From Microbacterium sp. VKM Ac-2870 (GTDB lineage: Bacteria; Actinomycetota; Actinomycetes; Actinomycetales; Microbacteriaceae): a stretch of 64,000 nucleotides of DNA. Each line of letters begins with the position of its first letter. The stretch's first letter is position 1. This document shows positions 32,352 to 41,410 of the stretch, piece after piece. Location: positions 1 to 64,000 of the forward strand of contig NZ_JADKSH010000002.1 in NCBI RefSeq assembly GCF_015350795.1, given 5' to 3'. Under the pieces are notes generated by a model. That model did no database searches, was not told the origin of the DNA, and was given only the letters and a program-made list of their open reading frames with translations. The translations under genes and the position numbers were made by a program.

Positions 32352-33578
32352 ATGCGCATCCTCATCGTCGGCGCCGGCGGCGTCGGCTCGGCCGCCGTCC
32401 GCATCGCCGTCCGCCGCGACTTCTTCGACAAGCTCGTGGTCGCCGACTACGACCCGGCGAGGCCGCAGGCTCTCGCCGACGAGGTCGGCGACCCCCGCGT
32501 CGAGGCCGCCCACGTCGATGCCTCACGCGCCGACGCCGTGGCCGGCCTCATCGAAGCCCACGGCATCACACATGTGTTGAACGCCGTCGATCCGCGCTTC
32601 GTCATGCCCATCTTCGAGGGCGCGCTCGCCGCCGGTGCCACCTACCTCGACATGGCGATGAGCCTGTCGCACCCGCACCCTGAGGAGCCGCACACACTGC
32701 CGGGCGTCAAGCTCGGCGACCAGCAGTTCGCGGCGGAGCAGCAGTGGAAGGATGCCGGTCAGCTCGCCCTCGTCGGTATCGGCGTCGAGCCCGGGCTGTC
32801 GGATGTGTTCGCCCGCTACGCCGAAGACCACCTGTTCCGTGAGATCGACGAGCTCGGTGTGCGCGACGGTGCCAACCTCGTCGTGGCGGGGTACGACTTC
32901 GCTCCCTCTTTCTCGATCTGGACGACGATCGAGGAATGCCTGAACCCGCCGGTCATCTATGAAGCCGACCGTGGCTGGTACACGACGGCCCCGTTCAGCG
33001 AGCCGGAGGTCTTCGACTTTCCCGAGGGCATCGGTCCAGTGGAGTGCGTGAACGTCGAGCATGAAGAGGTTCTCCTGATGCCGCGGTGGACGAAGGCGAA
33101 GCGCGTGACATTCAAGTACGGCCTCGGCGACGAGTTCATCGGCGTGCTGAAGACCCTGCACAAGCTCGGGCTCGACAAGACCGACAAGGTGACCGTCAAG
33201 GGCGTCGAGGTCTCGCCGCGCGACGTGGTGGCCGCGTGCCTTCCCGACCCGGCGACCATCGGCGACAAGATGAGCGGCAAGACGTGCGCCGGGGTCTGGG
33301 TGACCGGCACCGGCAAAGATGGCCGCCCCCGCTCGACGTATCTCTACCACGTCGCCGACAACGAGGACACGATGCGTGAGTACGGCTCGCAGGCCGTGGT
33401 CTGGCAGACGGCCATCAACCCGGTCATCGCCCTCGAACTGCTCGCGACGGGCGTCTGGACGGGCACGGGGGTGCTCGGGCCCGAGGCCTTCGACGCGAAA
33501 CCGTTCCTCGATCTGCTCGCCGCTCCCGCTCCCGACGGCTACGGCTCGCCGTGGGGCATGGAGGAGAAGCCCGTCTGA
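32352..33578 (+). CDS. Saccharopine dehydrogenase family protein
   Basis: The 408-residue oxidoreductase has a Rossmann start (MRILIVGAGGVGSAAVRIA), the family segment FEGALAAGATYLDMA and a central catalytic domain with GIGVEPGLSDVFARYA. Relatives cleave or form saccharopine, or reduce carboxynorspermidine. AAGGA lies 7 nt upstream of ATG 32352 (GACAAGGAACATC). It is the second gene after the permease and ahead of a short-chain dehydrogenase, which suggests uptake and breakdown of a basic amino acid, though no partner saccharopine-forming enzyme is nearby. Confidence 0.87.
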   Translation: MRILIVGAGGVGSAAVRIAVRRDFFDKLVVADYDPARPQALADEVGDPRVEAAHVDASRADAVAGLIEAHGITHVLNAVDPRFVMPIFEGALAAGATYLDMAMSLSHPHPEEPHTLPGVKLGDQQFAAEQQWKDAGQLALVGIGVEPGLSDVFARYAEDHLFREIDELGVRDGANLVVAGYDFAPSFSIWTTIEECLNPPVIYEADRGWYTTAPFSEPEVFDFPEGIGPVECVNVEHEEVLLMPRWTKAKRVTFKYGLGDEFIGVLKTLHKLGLDKTDKVTVKGVEVSPRDVVAACLPDPATIGDKMSGKTCAGVWVTGTGKDGRPRSTYLYHVADNEDTMREYGSQAVVWQTAINPVIALELLATGVWTGTGVLGPEAFDAKPFLDLLAAPAPDGYGSPWGMEEKPV

Positions 33579-33630
33579 GCGGCGGTCTCGCCACGCCGCT
33601 CGACGGGACCGCCGGTGCGAGGATGGACAG

Positions 33631-34326
33631 ATGGCCACCTACGTCATCTCCGGAGCGGGCTCCGGCATCGGCAACCTCATCGCCGAGCGGCTGGCGGCGC
33701 GCGGCGATGAGCTCGTGCTCGTCGTCCGCGACGGCGCCCGGGCCGACGACCTGTCGCACGCGTTTCCCGGCAGCGTGCCGATCATCGCCGACCTCGCGCA
33801 CCCCGAGACCCTCGCCGACGCCGTCCGCGATGCCACCGGCATCCCCGATCGGATCGATGCCGTGGTGCACGCCGCCGGCATCGTCGAACTCGGTCGCGTC
33901 GGCGATCTACCGGTATCGGCATGGACCAGTCAGCTCGCCGTCAACCTCGTCGCCCCGGCCGAACTCACCCGGCTGATGCTGCCCCGGGTGCGCGCCGCGC
34001 GCGGTCAGGTGTTGTTCGTCAATTCGGGGGCCGGGCTGGCGGCGCACCCCGGTTGGGCGGCGTACGCGGCATCCAAGCACGGGTTGAAAGCGCTCGCCGA
34101 CGCGCTCCGAGGCGAGGAAGCGCCCCACGGTGTGCGCGTGACGACGGTGTACCCCGGGCGCACGGCGACACCGATGCAGGCCGAGGTGCACGCCCAGGAG
34201 GGGACGGCGTACGACCCCGACCGCTGGATCGATCCGGCGTCGGTCGTGACGGCGGTGCTCACCGCACTCGACCTGCCGCGCGATGCGGTGATCAGCGACC
34301 TGACGGTGCGACCCGGACCGCGATGA
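33631..34326 (+). CDS. Short-chain dehydrogenase/reductase
   Basis: The 231-residue SDR has the nucleotide-binding motif SGAGSGIGNLIAERLA, the HAAGI motif (NNAG equivalent), catalytic Ser in LFVNSGAGLAAHPG and the YxxxK motif YAASKHGLKALADAL. It oxidises or reduces an unknown alcohol or ketone. GAGG lies upstream of ATG 33631; the frame continues back into the preceding gene but only as shadow. Its stop overlaps the next gene (ATGA). Confidence 0.9.
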   Translation: MATYVISGAGSGIGNLIAERLAARGDELVLVVRDGARADDLSHAFPGSVPIIADLAHPETLADAVRDATGIPDRIDAVVHAAGIVELGRVGDLPVSAWTSQLAVNLVAPAELTRLMLPRVRAARGQVLFVNSGAGLAAHPGWAAYAASKHGLKALADALRGEEAPHGVRVTTVYPGRTATPMQAEVHAQEGTAYDPDRWIDPASVVTAVLTALDLPRDAVISDLTVRPGPR

Positions 34327-34814
34327 CCGATCAACCCGTCGACGCCGCCGCCGCGCTCGATGCCCTCTTCGACGAAGCGCGACGGCGGTTGGCCGGCTCA
34401 CCGAGGGAGCGACTGGGCGACTGGGCACACTCCCGACGTCTGCTCGGCATCGGCCGCGCGCCGCGCATCGTCGCCGTGGGCGAGGCATGGCACGTGGGGG
34501 CCCTGCTCATCGGAGATACCGCCGTCTACGCGACCGCCGACGTGCTGCGAGCCCGCACCGAAGCGGTCCGCGGCTACACGGCCGACGCGCAACGCGCGCG
34601 CTCGGAGCGCGCCGCCGCCGCCGCACGCGGCGGCTTCGCCGACGGCGAGGTGGTGCACCTGGGTGCGATGCGGATCGACCTCGACGCCGTCCGCCGCGGC
34701 GAGGCGTCGGGACCGCTGTCGCTGGTCGACGGCATCCCGAGCATCGTCTGGAACGCGGCCGGCTCACGCCGCCCACTCGCCGACTACCTCGACGACCAGT
34801 TGTCGCTGCGCTGA
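34323..34814 (+). CDS. Hypothetical protein co-translated with the SDR
   Basis: I do not recognise this 163-residue protein. It has no signal peptide or membrane segment. The N-terminal part is helical and basic (LDALFDEARRRLAG), the middle has RIVAVGEAWHVGALLIGDTAVYATADVLRA, and it ends LADYLDDQLSLR. Coding character is convincing because of the ATGA overlap with the SDR stop and the normal GC3 bias. It may be a small actinobacterial accessory protein of the SDR. Confidence 0.7.
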   Translation: MTDQPVDAAAALDALFDEARRRLAGSPRERLGDWAHSRRLLGIGRAPRIVAVGEAWHVGALLIGDTAVYATADVLRARTEAVRGYTADAQRARSERAAAAARGGFADGEVVHLGAMRIDLDAVRRGEASGPLSLVDGIPSIVWNAAGSRRPLADYLDDQLSLR

Positions 34815-34836
34815 GGGTCGCCGTGCGCGGCCGCGC

Positions 34837-35439
34837 TCAGTCGGCGCGGATCGGGCGCACGACGCGGCAGGGGTTTCCGACCGCGACGACACCGGACGGG
34901 ACGTCGCGGGTGACCACCGAGCCGGCGCCGATGATGCTGTCGTCTCCGATCGTCACACCCGGGACGATCGTCACGGATCCGCCGATCCACACGTTGTCGC
35001 CGATCGTGACCGACGATGCGCGCTCCCAGCCCTCGCGGCGGCGCGTGCGCTCTTCGGCGTGGTTGGGCGTGTAGATGCTGCAGCGCGGACCGATGAGGCA
35101 GTCGGCGCCGATCGTCACCGCGCCGCCCCCGACGATGAGGAAGTCCTTGTTGATGAACGTGCGGTCGCCGATGGCCAGGCCGACGCCGTAGTCGAGGTTC
35201 AGCGGGGGACGGAAGTCGATGCCCTCGCCCGCACCCGGGACGAGCTCGTGGAACAGCCGCTGCGCTTCGTCGGGATCGTCGAAGAAGATCCGGTTGATAC
35301 GGGCGCACGTCGACTGCGCGTACCAGGTGAGATCGGGCAGGGATGCCGAGGCGCGGTAGCGGATCCAGTCGCCGGCGAAGAGGGCGCGCACATCGTCGTC
35401 CCTCTCGATGAGCTCTGCCAGATCCATATTTGTTGTCAT
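34837..35439 (-). CDS. Maltose/galactoside O-acetyltransferase family protein
   Basis: The 200-residue protein has the N-terminal Mac domain (RASASLPDLTWYAQSTCARINRI) followed by left-handed beta-helix hexapeptide repeats (VTIGADCLIGPRCSIYTPNHA and VTIGDNVWIGGSVTIVPGVTIGDDSIIGAGSVV). The catalytic His is in TPNHAEE. Such enzymes acetylate sugars with acetyl-CoA, often to remove non-metabolisable ones. Three starts are possible (35448, 35439, 35427); none has a strong ribosome-binding site, and 35439 is a compromise. It is divergent from the GH51 gene across a short AT-rich gap, linking it to the sugar region. Confidence 0.87.
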   Translation of the reverse strand: MTTNMDLAELIERDDDVRALFAGDWIRYRASASLPDLTWYAQSTCARINRIFFDDPDEAQRLFHELVPGAGEGIDFRPPLNLDYGVGLAIGDRTFINKDFLIVGGGAVTIGADCLIGPRCSIYTPNHAEERTRRREGWERASSVTIGDNVWIGGSVTIVPGVTIGDDSIIGAGSVVTRDVPSGVVAVGNPCRVVRPIRAD

Positions 35440-35499
35440 GTGGAACATATTAGTGGAAGGATGAGAACGCGGCGGTGCCGCCGCAGAACGGGAGCCCCC

Positions 35500-37014
35500 A
35501 TGACCATCGCCCGCGCCGCCGTCGACCTCGATGTGACCGGTCCGCAGATCAGCCGCCACCTTTACGGGCACTTCGCCGAACACCTCGGCCGGTGCATCTA
35601 CGGCGGGTTCTGGGTGGGGGAGGACTCGCCGATTCCGAACGAGCGCGGCATCCGCCTCGACGTCGTGGAGGCCCTCCGTCGTCTGCAGGTGCCGAACCTC
35701 CGCTGGCCCGGCGGATGCTTCGCCGATGAGTACCACTGGCGCGACGGCATCGGCCCGCGCGCCGAGCGCCCGACGATGATCAACACCAACTGGGGCGATG
35801 TCGTCGAGAGCAATGCGTTCGGCACCCACGAGTTCATGGACCTCTGCGACATGCTGGGCGCTGAACCGTACGTGAACGGGAACGTCGGCAGCGGAACCGT
35901 GCAGGAGATGAGCGAGTGGGTGGAGTACCTGACCCGCTCCGGCGACAGCCCCATGGCGCGTCTGCGCCGCGAGAACGGGCGCGACGAACCGTGGCGAGTG
36001 CCCTTCTGGGGGCTCGGAAACGAGGCGTGGGGCTGTGGCGGCAACATGACGCCCGAGTACTACACCTCGCTCGCCCGGCGGTATGCGACCTTCTGCAAGG
36101 AGCACGATGGCAACCGCCTGTACCGCATCGCAGCCGGGGCCGCCGACGACGACATCCGGTGGACCCACGCGCTGATGGCCTCAGCGACGTCGTCGAACGC
36201 GCCCGACCCGCAGCGTTCACCGTTCCAGGCGATCTCTTTCCACTACTACACGCACGCGGGCACCGGCATCCAGAAGGAGTCGGCGACGGCTTTCTCGCGC
36301 GACGAGTACGTTCGCACGATCAGCAAGGCGTACGAGATCGAGCGGGTGATCCGTGCCCACGAGGCCGTGATGGATGCCTACGACCCGAACCGCGAGATCG
36401 ACCTCGTGTGCGACGAGTGGGGCACGTGGTGGAGTGTCGAACCCGGTACGAACCCCGGCTTCCTCTTCCAGCAGAACACGGTGCGCGATGCGCTGGTCGC
36501 CGGCATCCACTTCGACGTGTTCCACCGCCACGCGGCTCGCCTGCGCATGGCCAACATCGCGCAGACCCTCAACGTGCTGCAGGCCATGATCCTCACCGAC
36601 GACGAGGGGGGTCTCGTGCTGACCCCGACGTACCACGTGTACGAGATGAACGTCGGTCACCACGACGCGCTGTCGCTGTCGGCGCGCGGCGTCGACGTGC
36701 CGACCGTGTCCGTCGACGGCGCGGAGGTGCCGGCGCTGTCGCTGTCGGCATCCACGAAGAACGGCACCGCGCTGCTGTCGCTCACCCACGTCGGCGTCGA
36801 CGGCCCGCTGAGCGTGGACGTCGACCTGCGCGGCCGGGCCGTATCGCTCGTGGGCGCCCGTGTGCTGACCGGCGCGAATGCCGCCGCCCACAACACCCCC
36901 GCACAGCCCGATGCGGTCCGCCCCGTGCCGCTGAACGCGTCGATGGAGGGTAGTGTGCTGCGCCTGCAGCTGCCGCCGCACGCGTTCGCGACCGTCGAGC
37001 TCGCGCTCGCCTGA
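35500..37014 (+). CDS. Alpha-L-arabinofuranosidase, GH51
   Basis: The 504-residue cytoplasmic enzyme removes L-arabinose side chains from arabinoxylan or arabinan oligomers. It shows the GH51 TIM-barrel with RWPGGCFADEYHWRDGIG, acid/base E175 in WGLGNEAWG and nucleophile E306 in CDEWGTWW. A C-terminal beta-sandwich ends at about residue 504. There is no signal peptide, so it acts on imported oligosaccharides. GGAG lies 5 nt before ATG 35500; the longer frame from 34360 is a shadow. It is convergent with the GH3 gene and probably shares substrates with its ABC transporter. Confidence 0.95.
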   Translation: MTIARAAVDLDVTGPQISRHLYGHFAEHLGRCIYGGFWVGEDSPIPNERGIRLDVVEALRRLQVPNLRWPGGCFADEYHWRDGIGPRAERPTMINTNWGDVVESNAFGTHEFMDLCDMLGAEPYVNGNVGSGTVQEMSEWVEYLTRSGDSPMARLRRENGRDEPWRVPFWGLGNEAWGCGGNMTPEYYTSLARRYATFCKEHDGNRLYRIAAGAADDDIRWTHALMASATSSNAPDPQRSPFQAISFHYYTHAGTGIQKESATAFSRDEYVRTISKAYEIERVIRAHEAVMDAYDPNREIDLVCDEWGTWWSVEPGTNPGFLFQQNTVRDALVAGIHFDVFHRHAARLRMANIAQTLNVLQAMILTDDEGGLVLTPTYHVYEMNVGHHDALSLSARGVDVPTVSVDGAEVPALSLSASTKNGTALLSLTHVGVDGPLSVDVDLRGRAVSLVGARVLTGANAAAHNTPAQPDAVRPVPLNASMEGSVLRLQLPPHAFATVELALA

Positions 37015-37074
37015 CCGCACCTCACCCCCCGCCACCCCGCCCCCGCCCCCGCCCCCGCCACCCCGCCGAAACGC

Positions 37075-37120
37075 GACCTGGCGCCCGAAACGAATCGTCG
37101 TCTCGGGCGCCAGGTCGTTT
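37075..37120. terminator. Bidirectional terminator between GH51 and GH3 genes
   Basis: GACCTGGCGCCCGA pairs perfectly with TCGGGCGCCAGGTC around 14 nt and is followed by GTTTC; on the other strand AAAC-type ends follow as well. Between the GH51 stop and this stem is a C-rich simple repeat (units of CCGCCCC, about 37025-37068) with no gene. Confidence 0.85.
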
Positions 37121-37151
37121 CTCGGCGAGAAGCGGAAGAGGCGAAAGACCG

Positions 37152-39470
37152 CTACTCGACGTGTACCCCCACGATCCGGCTGTCGGCCGGGGTCACCCGG
37201 TGCGCGGTGCCGGTGAGGGTGATCGTGGCCGTCGTCTCGCGCTCCGCGACCGACGCGCCGACCCACAGGTCGATGCGTCCCGGCTCCACGATGCGCGCCC
37301 CCTCGCGACCGGTGAAGGCGAGCCGCGCGCTCGGAACGTCGAACCGCACGCGGGCCGATGCGCCCGGCTCGAGCGAGACGCGTGCGTAGCCGAGCAACTG
37401 CGCGACGGGACGCACGACGCTGGCATGCACGTCGTGCGCGTACAGCTGTACGACGTCAGTGCCCGCGCGGTGGCCCGTATTGGTGACGGTGACGGCGACC
37501 TCGAAGGTCCCCGCGGCCCGCGCCTCCGCCGGTGCAGACAGGTCGGTGCGCGCGAACGTCGTGTACCCGAGGCCGAAGCCGAAGGGGCGCACGGGCGTGC
37601 TGTCGGCGCTCGTCACATCGCTGTCGCCGCCGAGGATCGGATGCAGGTACGAGAACGGCTGCGCACCCGCCGATCGCGGAAGCGACACGGGCAGTCGACC
37701 CGACGGGGCGACCGCGCCGGAGAGCACGCGCGCAATGGCCGTGCCGCCCTCCTCGCCGGGGAAGAACGCCTGCACCACTGCGGCCGGCACCGAGCCGGCG
37801 TCGCCGTCGAGCGCCCATGACAGGGCGTACGGCCGTCCCGTCACCACGACGAGCACCACGGGGGTGCCGGTCGCGACGACCTGCTCGACGAGCTCGCGCT
37901 GCACCCCCGGCAGCTCCAGACTCTCGGTGTCGTTGCCCTCACCGACCGTGCCGCGGCCGAACAGGCCCGCCCGGTCGCCGACCACGACGATCGCCACGTC
38001 GGCGGATGCCGCGGCATCCACCGCCCCCGCGAAGCCCGAACGGTCATCGCCCTCGACATCGCAGCCTGCCACCGAGACGACCGACGCCGCGGGCAGCTCC
38101 TCCCGCAGCGCTTCCGCGACGGTCGGGATCTCGAAGCCGAACGGCGTTCCGGGGTGATGCGCGAGCACGTGGTTGGCGAAGGAGTAGCAGCCCATCAGCG
38201 CCGAGGCGTCGTGCCCGTTGGGCCCGATGACCGCGATGCGCCCGGGGCGGCCTTCTGGACCCAGCGGCAGGGTGCCGTCGTTCGCGAGCAGCACGAGCGA
38301 ACGCTCCGCGAGTTCGCGGGCGACCGTGCGGTGCGCCGGCGAGTCGAGGTCGATCTCGGTCGGCGCCGCGCTGTGGTCGGGATCGAGCAGGCCCAGATCC
38401 TCCTTCTGGGCGAGCACGCGTGCGAGGGCGCGGTCGACGAGCGCCTCGTCGATGCGTCCGTCGCGCAGACCCTCCAGCAGCGGCGCCGCGTAGGCGTCGC
38501 CGCTCGGCAGTTCGACATCGATGCCGGCCGTCAGCGCCAAACGTGCCGCTTCGGTGCGGTCGGCCGCGACGGCGTGCATCGTCTCGAGGAACGCGATCGC
38601 GAAGTAGTCCGACACGACGACGCCGTCGAAGCCCCACTGTCCGCGCAGCAGATCGGTGAGCAGCGTCGGGTCGGATGCCACCGGGATGCCGTCGATGTCG
38701 GTGTACGAGTTCATCACCGACCGCGCCCCGCCGTCGCGCACCGCCATCTCGAACGGCGGCAGGAAGACGTCGGCGAGCTCACGCGGACCGGCGTGCACCG
38801 GGGCGTGGTTGCGACCGGCTTGCGATGCCGAGTAGCCGACGAAGTGTTTCAGGGTCGCGTGCACGCCGGCATCCTGGATGCCGCGGACGTACGCCGTCGC
38901 AATCGTTGCCACCACGTAGGGGTCTTCGGCGATGCACTCGTCGACGCGCCCCCACCGTGGGTCGCGGATCACATCGAGCACGGGCGCCAGTGTCTGGTGC
39001 ACACCGAGCTCACGCATCGAGTCGCCGATGAGGCGACCCATCCGATGCACCAGGTCGGGGTCGAACGCCGCGCCCCACGCCAGCGGCGTCGGGAACGTGG
39101 CCGCCCGCCACGCGGCCAAGCCCGTGAGCGACTCCTCGTGCACGATCGCGGCGATGCCGTGACCGGATGCCGCGCGCAAGCGCTGCTGCTCGTTCCAGAG
39201 CCAGCTCGCCCGCTCCGCGGCATCCACCGGACGTGTGCCGTAGACCCGCGTGAGGTGACCGAGGCCGTGGGCGGAGATCTGCTCGTACCGGTCGGACGAG
39301 GCCATCTCGCCGGCCATCGGCGCCACCACCTCATCGCCCTGGTCGACCCAGAAGCCCACCAGCTGGGCGACCTTCTGCTCGAGGGTCATCGCCTCGATGA
39401 GCGCGGCCACCCGCGGCGACGGCGGTGGCACAAGGCGGTTGTCGAGGGAGGTGTTGTCGGAGATCGTCAT
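37152..39470 (-). CDS. Glycoside hydrolase family 3 (beta-xylosidase/beta-glucosidase type)
   Basis: The 772-residue protein is a cytoplasmic GH3 enzyme (no signal peptide) with the (beta/alpha)8 domain, alpha/beta sandwich and fibronectin-III-like C-terminal domain. Substrate-binding KHF is at 208-210 and the nucleophile is D288 (GVVVSDYFAI). GFGLGYTTF marks the domain junction. It releases terminal beta-linked sugars, most likely xylose or glucose, from imported oligomers. It lies 5 nt behind the second permease gene of an ABC importer, as last gene of that operon. ATG 39470 is used; the longer frame is antisense permease sequence. Confidence 0.93.
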   Translation of the reverse strand: MTISDNTSLDNRLVPPPSPRVAALIEAMTLEQKVAQLVGFWVDQGDEVVAPMAGEMASSDRYEQISAHGLGHLTRVYGTRPVDAAERASWLWNEQQRLRAASGHGIAAIVHEESLTGLAAWRAATFPTPLAWGAAFDPDLVHRMGRLIGDSMRELGVHQTLAPVLDVIRDPRWGRVDECIAEDPYVVATIATAYVRGIQDAGVHATLKHFVGYSASQAGRNHAPVHAGPRELADVFLPPFEMAVRDGGARSVMNSYTDIDGIPVASDPTLLTDLLRGQWGFDGVVVSDYFAIAFLETMHAVAADRTEAARLALTAGIDVELPSGDAYAAPLLEGLRDGRIDEALVDRALARVLAQKEDLGLLDPDHSAAPTEIDLDSPAHRTVARELAERSLVLLANDGTLPLGPEGRPGRIAVIGPNGHDASALMGCYSFANHVLAHHPGTPFGFEIPTVAEALREELPAASVVSVAGCDVEGDDRSGFAGAVDAAASADVAIVVVGDRAGLFGRGTVGEGNDTESLELPGVQRELVEQVVATGTPVVLVVVTGRPYALSWALDGDAGSVPAAVVQAFFPGEEGGTAIARVLSGAVAPSGRLPVSLPRSAGAQPFSYLHPILGGDSDVTSADSTPVRPFGFGLGYTTFARTDLSAPAEARAAGTFEVAVTVTNTGHRAGTDVVQLYAHDVHASVVRPVAQLLGYARVSLEPGASARVRFDVPSARLAFTGREGARIVEPGRIDLWVGASVAERETTATITLTGTAHRVTPADSRIVGVHVE

Positions 39471-39475
39471 TCGGA

Positions 39476-40384
39476 TCAGCCCTTCACGGCGCCGGTGAGG
39501 CCGCCGACGATGCGACGCTCGAACAGGCTGAAGAACACCAGCGCAGGAAGCATCGACAGAGAGGTGAAGGCCAGCACTTTGGCGGTGTCGACCGAGTACT
39601 GAGACGAGAACGCCTGCACACCCAGCGGCAGGGTGAAGCTCGCCTCGTTGTTGAGGATGAACAGGGGCAGCAGGTAGCTGTTCCAGCTGCCGATGAACGC
39701 CAGGATGCCGACGGTGATCACGCCCGGCACCGACAGTGGCAGCACCATCCGCCAGAAGAAGCCGAGGCGGCTGCACCCGTCGATGAACGCGGCCTCCTGG
39801 ATCTCGTCGGGAATCGCCCGGAGGAACGGCACGAGGATGATGATCGTCGTGGGCAGAGCGAACGCGATCTGCGGCAGGATGATGCCCGCCAGCGAGTTCA
39901 TGAGCCCGAGGTCGCGGATCACGATGTACAGCGGCGTGATCGCCACGGTGATCGGAAACATCAGCCCCGCCGCGAACAGCGCGTACAGCACCCCGCGCCC
40001 GCGGAACGGGTAGCGCGCGATGACGTAGCTGGCCATGAGGCCGAGCGCGACCACGCCCGCCGTGGTGGCGGTGGCGGCGATGACCGAGTTGAGCACCTGG
40101 CGCCAGAACTGCGGACCGGTGAGCACCGTCAGGTAGTTCTGCGCGTTCCACGGGTCGGGCCATCCGGCGGGGTCGACGGTGATCTGCGAGTTGCTGCGGA
40201 ACCCACCGATGACGATGTACAGCACCGGGGTGAGCATGAGGGCGATCACCACGAGCGCGATGAAGTAGACCAGCGGGCTGCCCCAGGGCAGGCGCTCCTT
40301 CGCGCGCCGCGGGCCGGATCCTCGCTGTGTGCGTGAACCCGTCGAGGGGGTGACAGTGGCGGTGTCGGCGGTGAGAGCGCTCAT
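39476..40384 (-). CDS. Sugar ABC transporter permease (MalG/CUT1 type)
   Basis: The 302-residue inner-membrane permease has six transmembrane segments and the EAA loop EIQEAAFIDGCSRLGFFWRMVLPLSVPG, which contacts the ATPase. It pairs with the permease upstream, whose stop it overlaps (ATGA). The operon SBP-permease-permease-GH3 has no ATPase gene, as is usual where a shared MsiK-like ATPase serves several importers. A short basic N-terminal tail precedes helix 1. Confidence 0.93.
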   Translation of the reverse strand: MSALTADTATVTPSTGSRTQRGSGPRRAKERLPWGSPLVYFIALVVIALMLTPVLYIVIGGFRSNSQITVDPAGWPDPWNAQNYLTVLTGPQFWRQVLNSVIAATATTAGVVALGLMASYVIARYPFRGRGVLYALFAAGLMFPITVAITPLYIVIRDLGLMNSLAGIILPQIAFALPTTIIILVPFLRAIPDEIQEAAFIDGCSRLGFFWRMVLPLSVPGVITVGILAFIGSWNSYLLPLFILNNEASFTLPLGVQAFSSQYSVDTAKVLAFTSLSMLPALVFFSLFERRIVGGLTGAVKG

Positions 40385-41403
40385 CGCGTCTTCTTCCCTT
40401 CGGTGATGGCACCAGCGGTGTCTCGTCGCAGCACGAAGCGCTGGTAGATGAGGGCCACGATGAGCGAGATGACGAAGATGACCACGGCGACCGCGTTGCC
40501 GTAGCCGTAGTTGCCGGCGTTGCGGCCGTTGACGACCATGTAGGTCGCCATCGTGGAGGTGCCGGCCGTCGACGCGACGTACTGACCCCAGATGATGTAG
40601 ACGAGATCGAACAACTGCAGGGCGCCGATGATCGAGAGGAACGCCCAGATGCGCAGCGTGGGTGCCAGCAGCGGGAGCGTGATGCGCCAGTGCGCCTGCC
40701 AGTAGCCGGCGCCGTCCAGGGCGGCGGCCTCGTAGAGCTCCTCGGGGATGCCCTGGAGCCCTGCGAGGAAGAGGATGACGGCGAAGCCGACGTACTTCCA
40801 GGTCAGGATCGCCATCAGCGTCCAGATGGCGATCGCCGGGTCGGCGATCCAGTCGTGCGCGAACGCGCCCAGCCCCACGCTTTCCAGCATCCCGTTGAGG
40901 GCGCCCTGCGTCTGCAGCATGAGCCCGAAGCCGGTGCCGACGACGACCTCGGCGATGACGTACGGCACGAACATCAGCACGCGGATGATCGACTGACCGC
41001 GCATCCGGCGGTTCAGCAGTAGCGCGAGCAGCACGGCGATCGGGCCCTGCAGCACGATCGAGGCGATCACGATGAAGCCGTTGTGGCCGAGCGCCTCGAT
41101 GAAGGTCGGGTCGGTGAGGATCGTCAGGTAATTCTGCAGTCCGACGAAATCGGTCGGAGCGCCGTAGCCCTGCCACCGGAAGAAGCCGTAGAACGCCGCC
41201 ATCACGACGGGGAAGATCACGAAACCGAGGAACATGACCAGCGCGGGGCCGACCAGGAGCGCGATTTCGAGTCTGCCGGCCCATCCCAGCCCACGGGGAC
41301 GGCGGCGCGGCAGGGGCGGGGGCGGCGTCACGCCGCCCCCGCCGTGCTGCGCGAGATCCGTCTCCGGGTCGGTGACGGCCACGGAGGTCTCGCGAAGGGA
41401 CAC
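40381..41403 (-). CDS. Sugar ABC transporter permease (MalF/CUT1 type)
   Basis: The 340-residue permease has six transmembrane segments after a Gly/Pro-rich cytoplasmic leader (GGGGVTPPPPLPRRRPRG), and the EAA loop ELYEAAALDGAGYWQAHWRITLPLLAP. It forms the pore with the downstream permease. GTG 41403 lies 7 nt after the binding-protein stop. The codons for the leader form a 14-bp G/C hairpin, described separately, which may lower translation or transcription into the permease genes. Confidence 0.92.
   Translation of the reverse strand: MSLRETSVAVTDPETDLAQHGGGGVTPPPPLPRRRPRGLGWAGRLEIALLVGPALVMFLGFVIFPVVMAAFYGFFRWQGYGAPTDFVGLQNYLTILTDPTFIEALGHNGFIVIASIVLQGPIAVLLALLLNRRMRGQSIIRVLMFVPYVIAEVVVGTGFGLMLQTQGALNGMLESVGLGAFAHDWIADPAIAIWTLMAILTWKYVGFAVILFLAGLQGIPEELYEAAALDGAGYWQAHWRITLPLLAPTLRIWAFLSIIGALQLFDLVYIIWGQYVASTAGTSTMATYMVVNGRNAGNYGYGNAVAVVIFVISLIVALIYQRFVLRRDTAGAITEGKKTR
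41315..41343 (-). promoter_or_regulatory. G/C hairpin inside the start of the permease gene
   Basis: GGCGGGGGCGGCGT and its exact complement flank a single base, giving a 14-bp stem made almost only of G-C pairs at nucleotides 61-89 of the permease gene. In mRNA it would sit just behind the highly expressed binding-protein gene and could reduce expression of the downstream genes or protect the upstream message. Confidence 0.5.
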
Positions 41404-41410
41404 GATCCGA

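Noticed and set aside
37021..37070. C-rich direct repeat that looked like a repeat array
   Set aside because: Only short CCGCCCC-type units with no constant spacer; simple sequence behind a stop codon, not CRISPR or an origin.
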